Source of the DNA: Planctomycetota bacterium
Lineage (GTDB): Bacteria; Planctomycetota; MHYJ01; JACPTZ01
DNA length: 49,148 nt
NCBI GenBank assembly: GCA_016192525.1
Contig: JACPTZ010000137.1
Coordinates: 1 to 49,148, forward strand
Direction of reading: 5' to 3'
Made by a program: the position numbers and the translations under genes
Shown here: positions 1-8,290 of the stretch, in pieces
Layout: every line of letters starts with the position of its first letter
Position numbering within the stretch: position 1 is the first letter of the stretch
Notes under the pieces: model-generated
Told to the model about the DNA's origin: nothing
The model's database searches: none
Seen by the model: the letters and a program-made list of their open reading frames with translations, nothing else

Positions 1-1
1 A

Positions 2-226
2 GATCACGTCCTCGTCCTGTGGTTGCCGAAGTACAGCCCTCAATTGAATGCGATCGAAGGACTCTGGGGCTACCTCAAGCGCAGCGCCCTAAACAACTAC
101 TTCTTCGGGGACGTTCCCAGCCTGCAAGCCGCCATGGTGGGCGCCTTCAATGTCTTAAACCAGAATCCGAAGACGACCCTCTCGCTGGCGTACAGAACTT
201 CTCAGAATTTAGGTAAGATCGCTTAG
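2..226 (+). CDS. IS630-family transposase, C-terminal end (partial)
   Basis: The reading frame is open from the window edge and ends at TAG. The 74 visible residues carry the C-terminal signature of IS630/Tc1-type DDE transposases: a P-x-YSPxLNxIExxWxxLK block (here PKYSPQLNAIEGLWGYLK, about residues 9-26) in which the Glu is the third catalytic acid. The N-terminal part with the first two Asp residues lies outside the window, so it cannot be judged whether the element is intact. No clear terminal inverted repeat was found in the roughly 400 bases that follow. Confidence 0.8.
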   Translation, partial: DHVLVLWLPKYSPQLNAIEGLWGYLKRSALNNYFFGDVPSLQAAMVGAFNVLNQNPKTTLSLAYRTSQNLGKIA

Positions 227-642
227 TTGTAACAACCGCCCGCCCCTCCGGCGGCACAACGCCGCCCGGCCGAGTTGATCCTGCCGATTCGTGGCGTGGA
301 GCGGGAGGCCCGCACAAGTCGCGTCCTCGCGGATGGCCTGCGGCGATCTGACCGCGCGGTCGGAGGGCCAACTGAGCGCGCCCAACAGATGAACGCCCTT
401 CAGTCGGGCCCGGCAGAGCCTCGCGGTACACCGCGACGACCCCTCGTTGCATTCACACCTTGACATCATGTGATATCTCTGGTTAACTAACCTGTTCCAC
501 CGCGCCTCCGGGCGCGCCGCCATGTCTCAGGCCCGTTCCGAAGTCGCTCGCGCGAGGGGCGCGACGGGGACGGGCACGGACCCAGACCCCTGTCCCGCGG
601 ACGAGGCCTCTCCTGATTGAGGCCGGCCGCAAGGAGCCTCCC
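227..642. other. Intergenic region with no recognised gene
   Basis: This gap separates the transposase end from the giant secreted protein. Short open frames exist on both strands but look like GC-rich shadows, with no ribosome binding site or recognisable domain. It must hold the promoter of the downstream gene. The only clear signal is the GGAG at 633-636 that serves as ribosome binding site for the ATG at 643. Confidence 0.5.
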
Positions 643-3600
643 ATGAACACCCGGACTCCGGCGTTCCTGCGCACCTCCCTCTTCCTGGCGGCCCTGATCG
701 GTCTCGGCGGAGGCGCGACGGCCTTCGCGCAGGGCTCCTACGACTGGAACGGGACCGTGAACAGCAACTGGTCCACCCCCGGCAACTGGACTCCGGCGGG
801 TCCCCCCGGACCCACCGATGACGTCACGATCGACGGCGGATTCTACAGCCCCAACCCGGATCCCGTTCTCGATGCGAACGCCACGTGCAACTCGATCAAC
901 ATCCTCGGGGGCGGCATCCTCTCCACGGGCGCCTTCTTCCTGACGGTGTCCGGGGGGGTCTCGGTCGATCTCGGAAGCACTCTGAACCTCGGCCCCTCGG
1001 GTACGTTGACCGTCGACGGGACCTGCACCTGGGACGACGGCTCCACGCTGGGAGTCGTCGCGGCGGACCCCTCGTCCTTCCTGATTCTGAACGGATCCGG
1101 GCCCCAGACCCTTCCCGCCGGGACTTACGGGTACATCGAGTACTCCGGCACCAGCACTCTCACGTTCGCGGGATCGACCGCGGTCGCCATCGCCGACTTC
1201 CACATCATCACCGGGAACTTCGTCGTCTCGTCCGGCGTCTTCAGTGTCGGCGGGAACCTCATTGCCGATGCCGGAAGCACCCTCACGGTCTCCGGGGGGG
1301 CGGAGCTGCAGGTGACCGGGGTCTGCGGATGGGGACCGGCTGCTCCGCTCACCGCGAACGCCGGCAGCACCGTGCGCCTGAGCGGGAGCGGACAGAGCCT
1401 CCCGGAGGGTGGCTACGGCGACCTCGTCATCGACGGTCCGGGGACGATGATCGGCGCCAACACCTGGGCCGATTCCCTCACCGTCATGCCGCCCGGAGAC
1501 CTCACCCTCACCGGGGGCTGGCTCTCCCTGACCGATCTGCATCTCCAGTCGGGCACCAGTCTCACCCTCGGGTCCGGGCTGACCCTCTATGTGGCGGGTT
1601 TCTGCGACTGGGGAACGAGCGTGGGGGGCGGCGATCTGTACATGGACCCCGGCGCTGTTCTGGATCTCGACGGGGCGGGTCCGCAGACCTTGCCCTCGCA
1701 ACCTGTCCCCTACGCCGACGTGACCATCGACAACCCGTCCACCGATATCGACGGGAACGTCACCCTCGACAATCTGTCCCTGTCGTCCGGGACTTCCATG
1801 ACCACTTCCGGTTACACCGTCACGGTCACGAACGACGTTACGGTCGATTCCAGCGCCACCCTCACCGTCGAGATCGGGGGGATGACCCTGATCGTCGGGG
1901 GGGACTGCTTCTGGGGCGGATACGGGGGCTTCACCGGCGTCCTCGCGATGGACCCGGGATCGCTCCTCCGGCTGAACGGGACGTCGCCACAGACCCTTCC
2001 GGCCGGGACCTACGCGGACGTGGCGATCCAGAATTCCACGGGGGTCCAGCTCGACGGAAACGTGACGGTGGAGGACTTCCTGCTGGAGTCGGGAAGCACG
2101 CTCAACACGAATTACAACATGATGACGGTCACGGGAAACATCGTGACGGCGGCCTTCGACGGCGGCACCATCGTGGCCCTTCTGCCCACCGGCTCACCCC
2201 CCCCTCCGGGCGACTTTGCGTTCCCGGCCGTGACCGCCTCCGACCTCCTCATGGGAAACGGGAGCAGCCTCACCCTCGACGGGGAAGGTCGCGTCACCCT
2301 CCAGCAGTGCACGATCGGCATGGGGGCCACCTTGATCGCCTCCCAGGGCACCCCGGGAGTTTCCGACGACGGGATTCTCGAGGTCCTCGGGGACTGGTTG
2401 ATGTCCGGCTCCTTCGCTCCTGGACCCGAGGGGGAGGTCGTCATCAGCGGGTCCGGCAGCACGACCTTCGCCGGGGACCCGATCACGTTCTTTGATCTGT
2501 CGCTTCAGAAGGCGGCCCCCACGACGGTGACCGCCACGGCGGACATCACGATCGAAGGGTCGTTCTGGATCGGACCGGATGTGACCTTCAGCTCGACCGC
2601 GACGTTCTACACCGGGGGCGCCGGAGGCGTGGACCTGGAAGACGCCTCGATCGGGGCGACCTTCTACAACTTCACCGCGGGCGCCGTGGGCGGAACGAAC
2701 CTCACCGGGAGCGGGATGAGCTGGGTCATCGACAACAGCCTGACCGTCTCAGCCCCGCTCGATCTCGGCGTGGGGAACAATCTGACGCTTCAGGCGACGG
2801 TGTCCGGCGTTTCGGTGGACAGCCTGCTGAATCTCAACGAGAGTTTCCTCAACCATCTCTCCGCGTCCGCGTCGTTCGACGTCAACTCCGGCGGATGGCT
2901 CGATCTCGGCCCGGCGGGCGTGTTCCAGTTGAACGCCCCCACGGCGCTCTATGTCAACACCGGCGGGGTGCTGGACGGCAACACGGGCGGATCGCTCATC
3001 ATCGGGGACTCTTCCGCGTATGTCTCGATCGACGGCGGATCGTTCGTGACCCCGCCGGGCGGGTCCAGCGTCTTCGCCAGCAGTTCGCCGGGAGTGGTCA
3101 CCCCTTACTTCGAGGTCTACGACGGGTTTCTGGATCTTCAATCCGGGATCTTCAGCGGGCTCGATTCCAACGGCCTGTACATCGAGGAGTATGTCACGAT
3201 CGTCAATCTGGCCAATGTCACCTTCACCAATGCCACGCCCGGCGGCAACCACATCTCGCTCTACCGGAATGAGAGTTCCGGGGATGTGACCCTCACCTGG
3301 CCCGGCCTTCAAATGGACGACTCGTTCGGTCCCGGCTCGGGGTACAACATCTACGCCGAGAACTACGGCTCGTCTCTCGTGACGATCGAGGTTTCCGGGG
3401 CGGTGGGGGCGGGCGTGGGCGATGTGAATGAATCCGAAGGGCCCCAGACGGTCATCAACTGGGGGCCCGGCGGCGGCGGCGGATTCCCGAGCGCGACCGA
3501 GTTCACCGACGCGCTGGGAGGGGGCATGACCGACTACGTCATCGGCGTGAATGAGGTCTATGTCACCGTGACCGATCTCGATCAGGACACGAACCCCGGG

Positions 3601-5025
3601 CTCGTCGAGACGGTGGACGTCGAAATCACTACGGATCTCACCAGCGACTACGAGTTCATCGTGCTCCAGGAGACGGGGCCGAACACCGGGGTGTTCCGAA
3701 ATACGGGCGGGATTCCGCTCGTCGACGCCTCCTCGACCTCCGACGACGGGATCCTTCAGGTCTGCAGCAGCTGCATCCTGACAGTCGTCTACACCGATCC
3801 TGACGATCTGTCCGACAGCACGAGCGACACGGCCGATGTGCTGACCTCCGGCGGCGGAGGCGCGGGGCCGATCATCGACGAACTCGAACCGGACTTCGGC
3901 ACGACGGCGGGCGGGAGCTACGTCAAGATCTGGGGTCAGGGCTTCGATTCAGGCGCCACGGTGACCATCGGCGGTTCGGCGGCGAACGGGGTGACGGTGG
4001 TCGGGTCGGAACTGATCACCTGCTATGCGCCGTCCGGCAGCGTGGGGCCGACCTCGCTGGTGGTGACGAACCCGGACACCTCCTCCGACTCCCGGGTCTT
4101 CTTCTACTCGACGCCCAGCAGTGTCACCGGCTCGGCGCCTTCCGGCACTTCCGCGGCCGATTACCGGATGGTCTCCGTCCCCGGGTTCATCACGGCGCAC
4201 GAGCTGGGCGAAGCCCTCGAATCATCCCTCGGCCCCTGGGATCCCGCCTCGTGGCGCTGCTTCAATTACGAGCCGGAGTGGGGCGGGTATGAGGAGAAGA
4301 CCCCGTCCGTCACACAATACGACGAGAGTTCCCCGACCGGCTCCTCTTTCTGGCTGCTCTCGCGGAATGGAGGGACGATCTCCGTAAACACTCTCACGAC
4401 CGCCACCATGCCCGACATTGAGGTCCACTTCGACGCCGGCTGGAATCAGATCGGGAACCCCTACTCGGCCCCGGTATCCTGGGGCGCCGTGCTGGTGCAG
4501 GACATCGACCCCTCGACCGGCGATCCGAACGGCCCGCCCGTCCCGGCTACCTCCTCCCCGGTCATCGACCACACGCTCTTCTACTGGAACGGCTCCGACT
4601 ATGTCTCGTCCAGCATGATGGTCCCCGGGGCCGGCTACTGGATGTACAATGCGTCCGGGCACGAGATCGAGATTATCTACCAGAATCCGGGCGGGGCGAC
4701 GAAACCGAACGGGGAGCCCGAGTTCACCCCCCTCCAGGCCCCGTCGATCGCGCCGCCTCCGCCGCCGGGGGCCACACTCACTTCATCGGGCGGCGGCGGG
4801 TCCGCCTCCGCCGGCGGGGTCTCCGGCTCGTCCGGGACAACCTACACCTCTGGCGGCGGCGGGATGGGCGCTTCCAGTGCGGGAGGCGGCGGGGGTGGAG
4901 GCGGGTGCTGGGTCGAGAAGGCGGGCTGGGCCGGGGTGCCCGCGGGGCTGCTGGTGGTGCTGACGTGCGTGCTCCTGTGCCTGGCGGGCCGCCGGGCGGG
5001 AAGATTCCTCGTTGCCTCGGAATGA
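643..5025 (+). CDS. Giant secreted surface protein with IPT/TIG domain and Cys-containing C-terminal anchor
   Basis: A 1460-residue exported protein of unknown specific role, probably surface-exposed. The start is supported by GGAG seven bases upstream and by a signal peptide (residues 1-30, hydrophobic LFLAALIGLGG core ending AFAQG). Residues about 35-900 are low-complexity beta-rich repeats in which blocks such as GSGPQTLPAGTY and DGNVTVEDFLLESGS recur, typical of adhesin-like or polymorphic surface proteins. Residues about 1077-1160 form an IPT/TIG immunoglobulin-like domain. Residues about 1165-1340 contain a Trp-rich block (WNQIGNPY, GYWMYN) seen in large secreted proteins. After a Gly/Ser-rich linker comes GGGCWVEKAG, a hydrophobic helix (GLLVVLTCVLLCLAG) and an Arg cluster. 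This resembles tripartite Cys-containing sorting signals such as MYXO-CTERM, but the exact family is not assigned. Stop is TGA. Confidence 0.85.
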   Translation: MNTRTPAFLRTSLFLAALIGLGGGATAFAQGSYDWNGTVNSNWSTPGNWTPAGPPGPTDDVTIDGGFYSPNPDPVLDANATCNSINILGGGILSTGAFFLTVSGGVSVDLGSTLNLGPSGTLTVDGTCTWDDGSTLGVVAADPSSFLILNGSGPQTLPAGTYGYIEYSGTSTLTFAGSTAVAIADFHIITGNFVVSSGVFSVGGNLIADAGSTLTVSGGAELQVTGVCGWGPAAPLTANAGSTVRLSGSGQSLPEGGYGDLVIDGPGTMIGANTWADSLTVMPPGDLTLTGGWLSLTDLHLQSGTSLTLGSGLTLYVAGFCDWGTSVGGGDLYMDPGAVLDLDGAGPQTLPSQPVPYADVTIDNPSTDIDGNVTLDNLSLSSGTSMTTSGYTVTVTNDVTVDSSATLTVEIGGMTLIVGGDCFWGGYGGFTGVLAMDPGSLLRLNGTSPQTLPAGTYADVAIQNSTGVQLDGNVTVEDFLLESGSTLNTNYNMMTVTGNIVTAAFDGGTIVALLPTGSPPPPGDFAFPAVTASDLLMGNGSSLTLDGEGRVTLQQCTIGMGATLIASQGTPGVSDDGILEVLGDWLMSGSFAPGPEGEVVISGSGSTTFAGDPITFFDLSLQKAAPTTVTATADITIEGSFWIGPDVTFSSTATFYTGGAGGVDLEDASIGATFYNFTAGAVGGTNLTGSGMSWVIDNSLTVSAPLDLGVGNNLTLQATVSGVSVDSLLNLNESFLNHLSASASFDVNSGGWLDLGPAGVFQLNAPTALYVNTGGVLDGNTGGSLIIGDSSAYVSIDGGSFVTPPGGSSVFASSSPGVVTPYFEVYDGFLDLQSGIFSGLDSNGLYIEEYVTIVNLANVTFTNATPGGNHISLYRNESSGDVTLTWPGLQMDDSFGPGSGYNIYAENYGSSLVTIEVSGAVGAGVGDVNESEGPQTVINWGPGGGGGFPSATEFTDALGGGMTDYVIGVNEVYVTVTDLDQDTNPGLVETVDVEITTDLTSDYEFIVLQETGPNTGVFRNTGGIPLVDASSTSDDGILQVCSSCILTVVYTDPDDLSDSTSDTADVLTSGGGGAGPIIDELEPDFGTTAGGSYVKIWGQGFDSGATVTIGGSAANGVTVVGSELITCYAPSGSVGPTSLVVTNPDTSSDSRVFFYSTPSSVTGSAPSGTSAADYRMVSVPGFITAHELGEALESSLGPWDPASWRCFNYEPEWGGYEEKTPSVTQYDESSPTGSSFWLLSRNGGTISVNTLTTATMPDIEVHFDAGWNQIGNPYSAPVSWGAVLVQDIDPSTGDPNGPPVPATSSPVIDHTLFYWNGSDYVSSSMMVPGAGYWMYNASGHEIEIIYQNPGGATKPNGEPEFTPLQAPSIAPPPPPGATLTSSGGGGSASAGGVSGSSGTTYTSGGGGMGASSAGGGGGGGGCWVEKAGWAGVPAGLLVVLTCVLLCLAGRRAGRFLVASE

Positions 5026-5173
5026 CACCGGGCGAGGCCCGCAGGGGCGGGGACCGACCGGTCATTGGAGGGCGGGACCCGACCTCATCGTTGCAGAAGA
5101 AGCGGGAGAGCGTACCGCATCGCGGACCCGGTCCGCGTCCTCCGGAAGTTCGATGACCGGTCGGCTCCCGCCC

Positions 5174-5683
5174 CTACTGTTTGGCCTCGAACTCGAGGCT
5201 CAGAGAGTTGATTCAGTAGCGCCGGCCGGTGGGGGGGGGGCCGTCGTCGAAGAGGTGTCCGAGGTGCGAATCGCACCGGGAACAGACCGCCTCCGCCGAG
5301 CCGGCCGGGCCGTGCGTGCCGACCGTCCCCGCCATCGCATCCCAGAATGAAGGCCAGCCGCAGGCGTCGTACTTCGTCTTCGACGCGAAGAGCGGCTGCC
5401 CGCAGGCCGCGCACCGGTAGGTCCCCTCCCGCTCCTCGTGGAGCAGCGCCCCGCTCCCGGAGGGCTCCGTTCCCCGTTCGCGACAGATGGCGTATCGTTC
5501 CGGCGTGAGGCGCGCCTTCCACTCGGCCTCGGTGAGGTGGGCGAAGTCGGAGGTGGCGGCGGGCTCCGCGGGCCGGCGGGTCGGTGCGGGCTTCGACGGC
5601 ATGGGTTCCTCCTCCCCCGACGGGCGACAGCCGGACACGAGGGCGATCAGAGCGAACAGGATGATGGGCGTCACGCGATTCAT
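5174..5683 (-). CDS. msrB: Peptide-methionine (R)-S-oxide reductase MsrB, lipoprotein, catalytic selenocysteine predicted at residue 157
   Basis: Reduces methionine-R-sulfoxide in proteins; here it appears to be anchored outside the cytoplasm. The start at 5683 gives a lipoprotein signal with lipobox LVSGC (Cys19). The MsrB fold is complete: zinc-site pairs CAAC (91-94) and CSRC (134-137), GTEP, GWPSFW, SHLGHLFDDG and TGRRY. The codon after RRY is TGA (5215-5213), exactly where the catalytic Cys of the RYCINS motif belongs, and the same frame continues with INSLSLEFEAKQ to TAG. Animal MsrB1 uses selenocysteine at this position, and a hairpin with SECIS geometry follows directly. The full product is 169 residues, normal for an MsrB domain plus lipoprotein leader. 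Without readthrough the enzyme would lack its nucleophile. The alternative is a nonsense mutation or base-call error. A sigma70-type promoter lies just upstream. Confidence 0.85.
5177..5203 (-). promoter_or_regulatory. Candidate bacterial SECIS element in msrB
   Basis: In the mRNA the hairpin begins ten nucleotides after the in-frame UGA. GCCTCG pairs with CGAGGC around the loop AGTT, and an outer CTG pairs with CAG across an A/CAAA internal loop. With only five inner pairs the loop is GAGTTC. Either way a G lies in the first two loop positions, and the loop starts 18-19 nt after the UGA, within the range known for bacterial SECIS elements. The structure was read by eye, not folded by computer. 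Confidence 0.7.
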
Positions 5684-5692
5684 GATTCCACC

Positions 5693-5721
5693 AACGTAGA
5701 TCGCGTGGGGAGGGCTGTCAA
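5693..5721 (-). promoter_or_regulatory. Sigma70-type promoter of msrB
   Basis: On the minus strand TTGACA (5721-5716) is followed after 17 bases by TACGTT (5698-5693), about ten bases before the msrB ATG. The -35 box is perfect and the spacing optimal; the -10 box matches four of six positions. The very short distance to the ATG implies a minimal or absent leader. Confidence 0.55.
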
Positions 5722-5772
5722 GCGCAGAATGACGTTCAAATGCGCCCACGTTTTCGCCCCAGTCTCAACTCT

Positions 5773-5922
5773 GTGTCATTCCGAGCGTAGCGAGGAATCT
5801 GACCGCCGAGCGGTTTCTCCACTAAAGAATTCTGGCGGCGCGAGTTTTCGGGAACAGGGCCAAGGGAAGGCGTCACTGAAGGCCGGAACAGATCCCTCGT
5901 CGCTCCGCTCCTCGGGATGACA
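5773..5922. repeat. Degenerate TGTCAT-type palindromic intergenic repeat
   Basis: The segment begins with GTGTCATTCCGAGCGTAGCG and ends with the inverted counterpart CGCTCCTCGGGATGACA, enclosing about 110 bases without a gene. It belongs to the same broad family as the other TGTCATCCTGAGC repeats in this window but is the most diverged copy. Confidence 0.5.
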
Positions 5923-6068
5923 CCAAATCGTGGACGCATTCAAGCAGTATGCCCCAAGGTGCGCCCAGACTCTTCATCAGCCCGGCGAAGTGTAGGGGCG
6001 GGGACCGACCGGTCACGGGGGGCGGGGAGACACCGATCGGGCGACGGCGCCGGTTCGTTACTTCGCCC

Positions 6069-6258
6069 GTACGAGGTTACCCCATTGTCATCCTGAGCTT
6101 AGCCGGCCGCTCCGCCACACAGATGGCGGACAGGCGTTTGGCCGGCTGAGCGAAGGATCGCCAACTTCGGAGTCTGCGAACCGCACACGCGGGTGATCCT
6201 TCGCCTCGGCCTGCGGCCGAGGCTCAGGATGACAAGGGACGGGACGGGAACCTCGTAC
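6069..6258. repeat. MITE-like palindromic repeat with GTACGAGGTT-type ends, copy A
   Basis: Outer ends are GTACGAGGTTAC (6069-6080) and the near-inverse AACCTCGTAC (6249-6258). Inside are inverted TGTCATCCTGAGC blocks. The core carries AAGGATCGCCAAC...GGGTGATCCTTCGCC, a second imperfect inverted repeat. The same arrangement recurs near 15569-15750 and 44571-44868. No transposase is encoded, so it would have to be mobilised in trans. Confidence 0.65.
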
Positions 6259-6312
6259 CTTCTCCCATCCTGGAATGATGAGGTCGGGACCCACCCGAGG
6301 GCGGAGCGGAGG

Positions 6313-7518
6313 CTACTCGTCTTCCGGCCCGGAGACCTCGGCCTCGAACTGCACGCCGCCGAAGATCCGGGCGAAGTCTGCGAGCGGCAGCGTGAAGTGC
6401 CCGTCCTTCGTGGGGTATCCGCGTTCGAGCCCCGGGGCGCCCTTCGGCTTGAAGGCGTTCCCGTGCGGGTTCCAGACCCGCACCGTGTCGGCGGCCTCGT
6501 CGTACCCGAGGACGGCGTAGGCGTGCTTCGGCGAGATCCCGGGGACCTCCTTCACCTTGGGCGTCGTGCAGCAGACGAGGCGATGCTCTCTCATCGCCGT
6601 GCGGAGTCCCTCGCGGACCTTCGGCAGGATCGCGGCGGTCGCCTCCTCCGTCGGGCGGGTCTCCTTCGCCCCCTTCGGCCGGATCGGCAGTCCGCGTGTC
6701 TCGTGCCCTCCCAGAAGTCGGAGCACCGGGACGGTCGATCCGCCCTTCGCGATGAGGTCGGTCACGGAGTCCTTCCGCTTCGCTTCGGGCCGGGCCTCGT
6801 TCCGGATCGTCCCGTACGCCTTCTCGAGGACGTTCAACCAGACGCCGTCCCCCTCCGTCGACGACGTGAGCGCCAGCTCCGCGTCGGTGAGCGGAGGCAC
6901 CCGGACCGTGCGGCCGTTCGGGAAGGCGACGTCGCACGATCCGTCCGGTTGTGCGGCGAACATCGCCCGCACGGCGGCGGGATCGCGCGCCACGGCGGCC
7001 CCCACCGGGGCGAGGAAGAAGCAGTCGCCGAGCCGACCCTGCCTGAACTTCCGGAGGTCGGGCGCGCTCTCCTCGAACAGCACCCGGTTCGCCCGGCGGA
7101 GGCGGGACAGGGCGGCGGCGAACATCCGGTCGACGTTCGGGAGGGGCTCCGGCCCGGGAGGCTCTCCGCCGGCCTCGTCGGCGGGGGGGGCATCCGCCCC
7201 CGCGTCGTCGCCGGGTGTTCCGCCCGCCGTGAACTCCTTCAGCATCTCCCGGTCCGGCTCCGGCTGACCGTACTTGTCGCTCCGCTGGATCTGTTTGAGG
7301 ACGGCCAGGGCGGCCGCCTCGGGGCCGGTGACCTTCGGTTCGTCGATGAGGTCGTCCACCTCGGCGGCGGAGAGTTTGCCGTCCCGGTCGGCGTCCCAGG
7401 CGTCGAAGCGGGCCGCCACCTGATCCTGGAATGGAGACGGCTCTTCTCCCGGACTCGATGACGATCCGCAGAGCGCGAGGAGGAGGACCGGCGTCAAGGC
7501 GGCAGACGTGGATTTCAT
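6313..7518 (-). CDS. Calpain-type (peptidase family C2) cysteine protease lipoprotein with EF-hand-like segment
   Basis: A 401-residue predicted thiol protease exported as a lipoprotein. The start at 7518 was chosen because it gives a lipoprotein signal (lipobox LLALC) and follows AAGGGGAC; the longer upstream frame has no leader. An EF-hand-like calcium loop lies near residues 35-55 (DADRDGKLSAAE). The calpain domain follows, with all three catalytic positions visible: Cys166 in GRLGDCFFLAP, His332 in KHAYAVLGYD and Asn350 in VWNPHGN. Bacterial calpain-like domains of this kind are common in Planctomycetes, though substrates are mostly unknown. It is divergent from the sigma/A2M operon; sharing an intergenic region with a protease-trap gene may be functionally meaningful. 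Stop is TAG. A run of eight G lies at 7193-7200 inside the gene. Confidence 0.85.
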   Translation of the reverse strand: MKSTSAALTPVLLLALCGSSSSPGEEPSPFQDQVAARFDAWDADRDGKLSAAEVDDLIDEPKVTGPEAAALAVLKQIQRSDKYGQPEPDREMLKEFTAGGTPGDDAGADAPPADEAGGEPPGPEPLPNVDRMFAAALSRLRRANRVLFEESAPDLRKFRQGRLGDCFFLAPVGAAVARDPAAVRAMFAAQPDGSCDVAFPNGRTVRVPPLTDAELALTSSTEGDGVWLNVLEKAYGTIRNEARPEAKRKDSVTDLIAKGGSTVPVLRLLGGHETRGLPIRPKGAKETRPTEEATAAILPKVREGLRTAMREHRLVCCTTPKVKEVPGISPKHAYAVLGYDEAADTVRVWNPHGNAFKPKGAPGLERGYPTKDGHFTLPLADFARIFGGVQFEAEVSGPEDE

Positions 7519-7565
7519 GTCCCCTTGAACCCGGTCAGGCGCGCCGGGTTTCGATGCGAAGGGCT

Positions 7566-7589
7566 GAACCCGGATGGCCCCTTGTCGTC
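7566..7589 (+). promoter_or_regulatory. Candidate ECF-sigma promoter (GAAC-N16-CGTC) of the sigma/A2M operon
   Basis: GAAC at 7566-7569 and CGTC at 7586-7589 are separated by 16 bases, the arrangement recognised by many ECF sigma factors. It lies about 90 bases before the sigma gene, consistent with autoregulation. Two further TGAACCC copies occur in the same intergenic region (about 7525 and 7633), the first without an obvious partner box. Confidence 0.5.
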
Positions 7590-7678
7590 TACAGGTGTGG
7601 GAGGATTTCGCTCCGGTTTTATTTCGCCCCGTTGAACCCTTCGACCGACCCCCGGATAGGGGAGGGTGGAACCGACAC

Positions 7679-8287
7679 ATGGACGACACGAACGACGCGA
7701 CGCTCTTCGCGCGTTTCCTGCTGGGGGACGAATCGATGTTCGCCGCCCTCGTCTCGAAGTACGAGCAGCCGCTCTTCAACTTCCTCCTCCGCCGCCTGGG
7801 GAACTCGGCGCTCGCGCAGGAGGCCTTCCAGGAGACCTTCGTCCGGGTCTACCGGAGCCGCCACACCTGGCAGAAGGGGCGACCCTTCCGCCCGTGGCTC
7901 TACACCATCGCCCTGAATGTCGCGTGGAGGACCCTGGCCCGCGAATCGCGGCATCGGGCGCATCGCCTCCCCGATTCCGATTCGAGCACCGGCGGGGAAG
8001 GGCCGGTCCCTGCGGCGACGGTACCGGCCTCTTCGACCGAGACGGAACGGCGCGAACTCTCCGATCGGATCCGTCGCGCCGTGGACACGCTCCCGGAGGC
8101 CCAGCGGGAAGTGTTCGTCATGGTGGAAGTGGACGGCCTCACCCAGCCGGAGATCGCCGAGGTGCTGGGCGTGCCGCTCGGGACCGTGAAGTCCCGTCTC
8201 CACTACGCCGCCCGCGCCCTTCGATCGTCTCTCGTGGACCTGATGGAATCACCGCCCAGCGCCGTCCGCCCGGGCGGGGAGGAATGA
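7679..8287 (+). CDS. ECF-family RNA polymerase sigma factor
   Basis: A 202-residue sigma factor that would direct RNA polymerase to a special promoter class. Sigma region 2 occupies about residues 10-90 (ALVSKYEQPLFNFLLRRLG, EAFQETFVRVY, FRPWLYTIALN). Sigma region 4 occupies about 140-190 (LPEAQREVFVMVEVDGLT, EIAEVLGVPLGTVKSRL, with its helix-turn-helix). The ATG at 7679 is preceded by GGAGGG. The stop codon is followed after three bases by the ATG of the anti-sigma/A2M fusion, so the two are co-transcribed and probably translationally coupled. Its regulon is unknown; its own operon is one likely target because of the GAAC-N16-CGTC site upstream. Confidence 0.93.
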   Translation: MDDTNDATLFARFLLGDESMFAALVSKYEQPLFNFLLRRLGNSALAQEAFQETFVRVYRSRHTWQKGRPFRPWLYTIALNVAWRTLARESRHRAHRLPDSDSSTGGEGPVPAATVPASSTETERRELSDRIRRAVDTLPEAQREVFVMVEVDGLTQPEIAEVLGVPLGTVKSRLHYAARALRSSLVDLMESPPSAVRPGGEE

Positions 8288-8290
8288 CCC

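Noticed and set aside
5023..5110. Sec readthrough at the end of the giant surface protein
   Set aside because: The stop follows a complete anchor helix and Arg cluster, and the downstream frame shows no conserved character.
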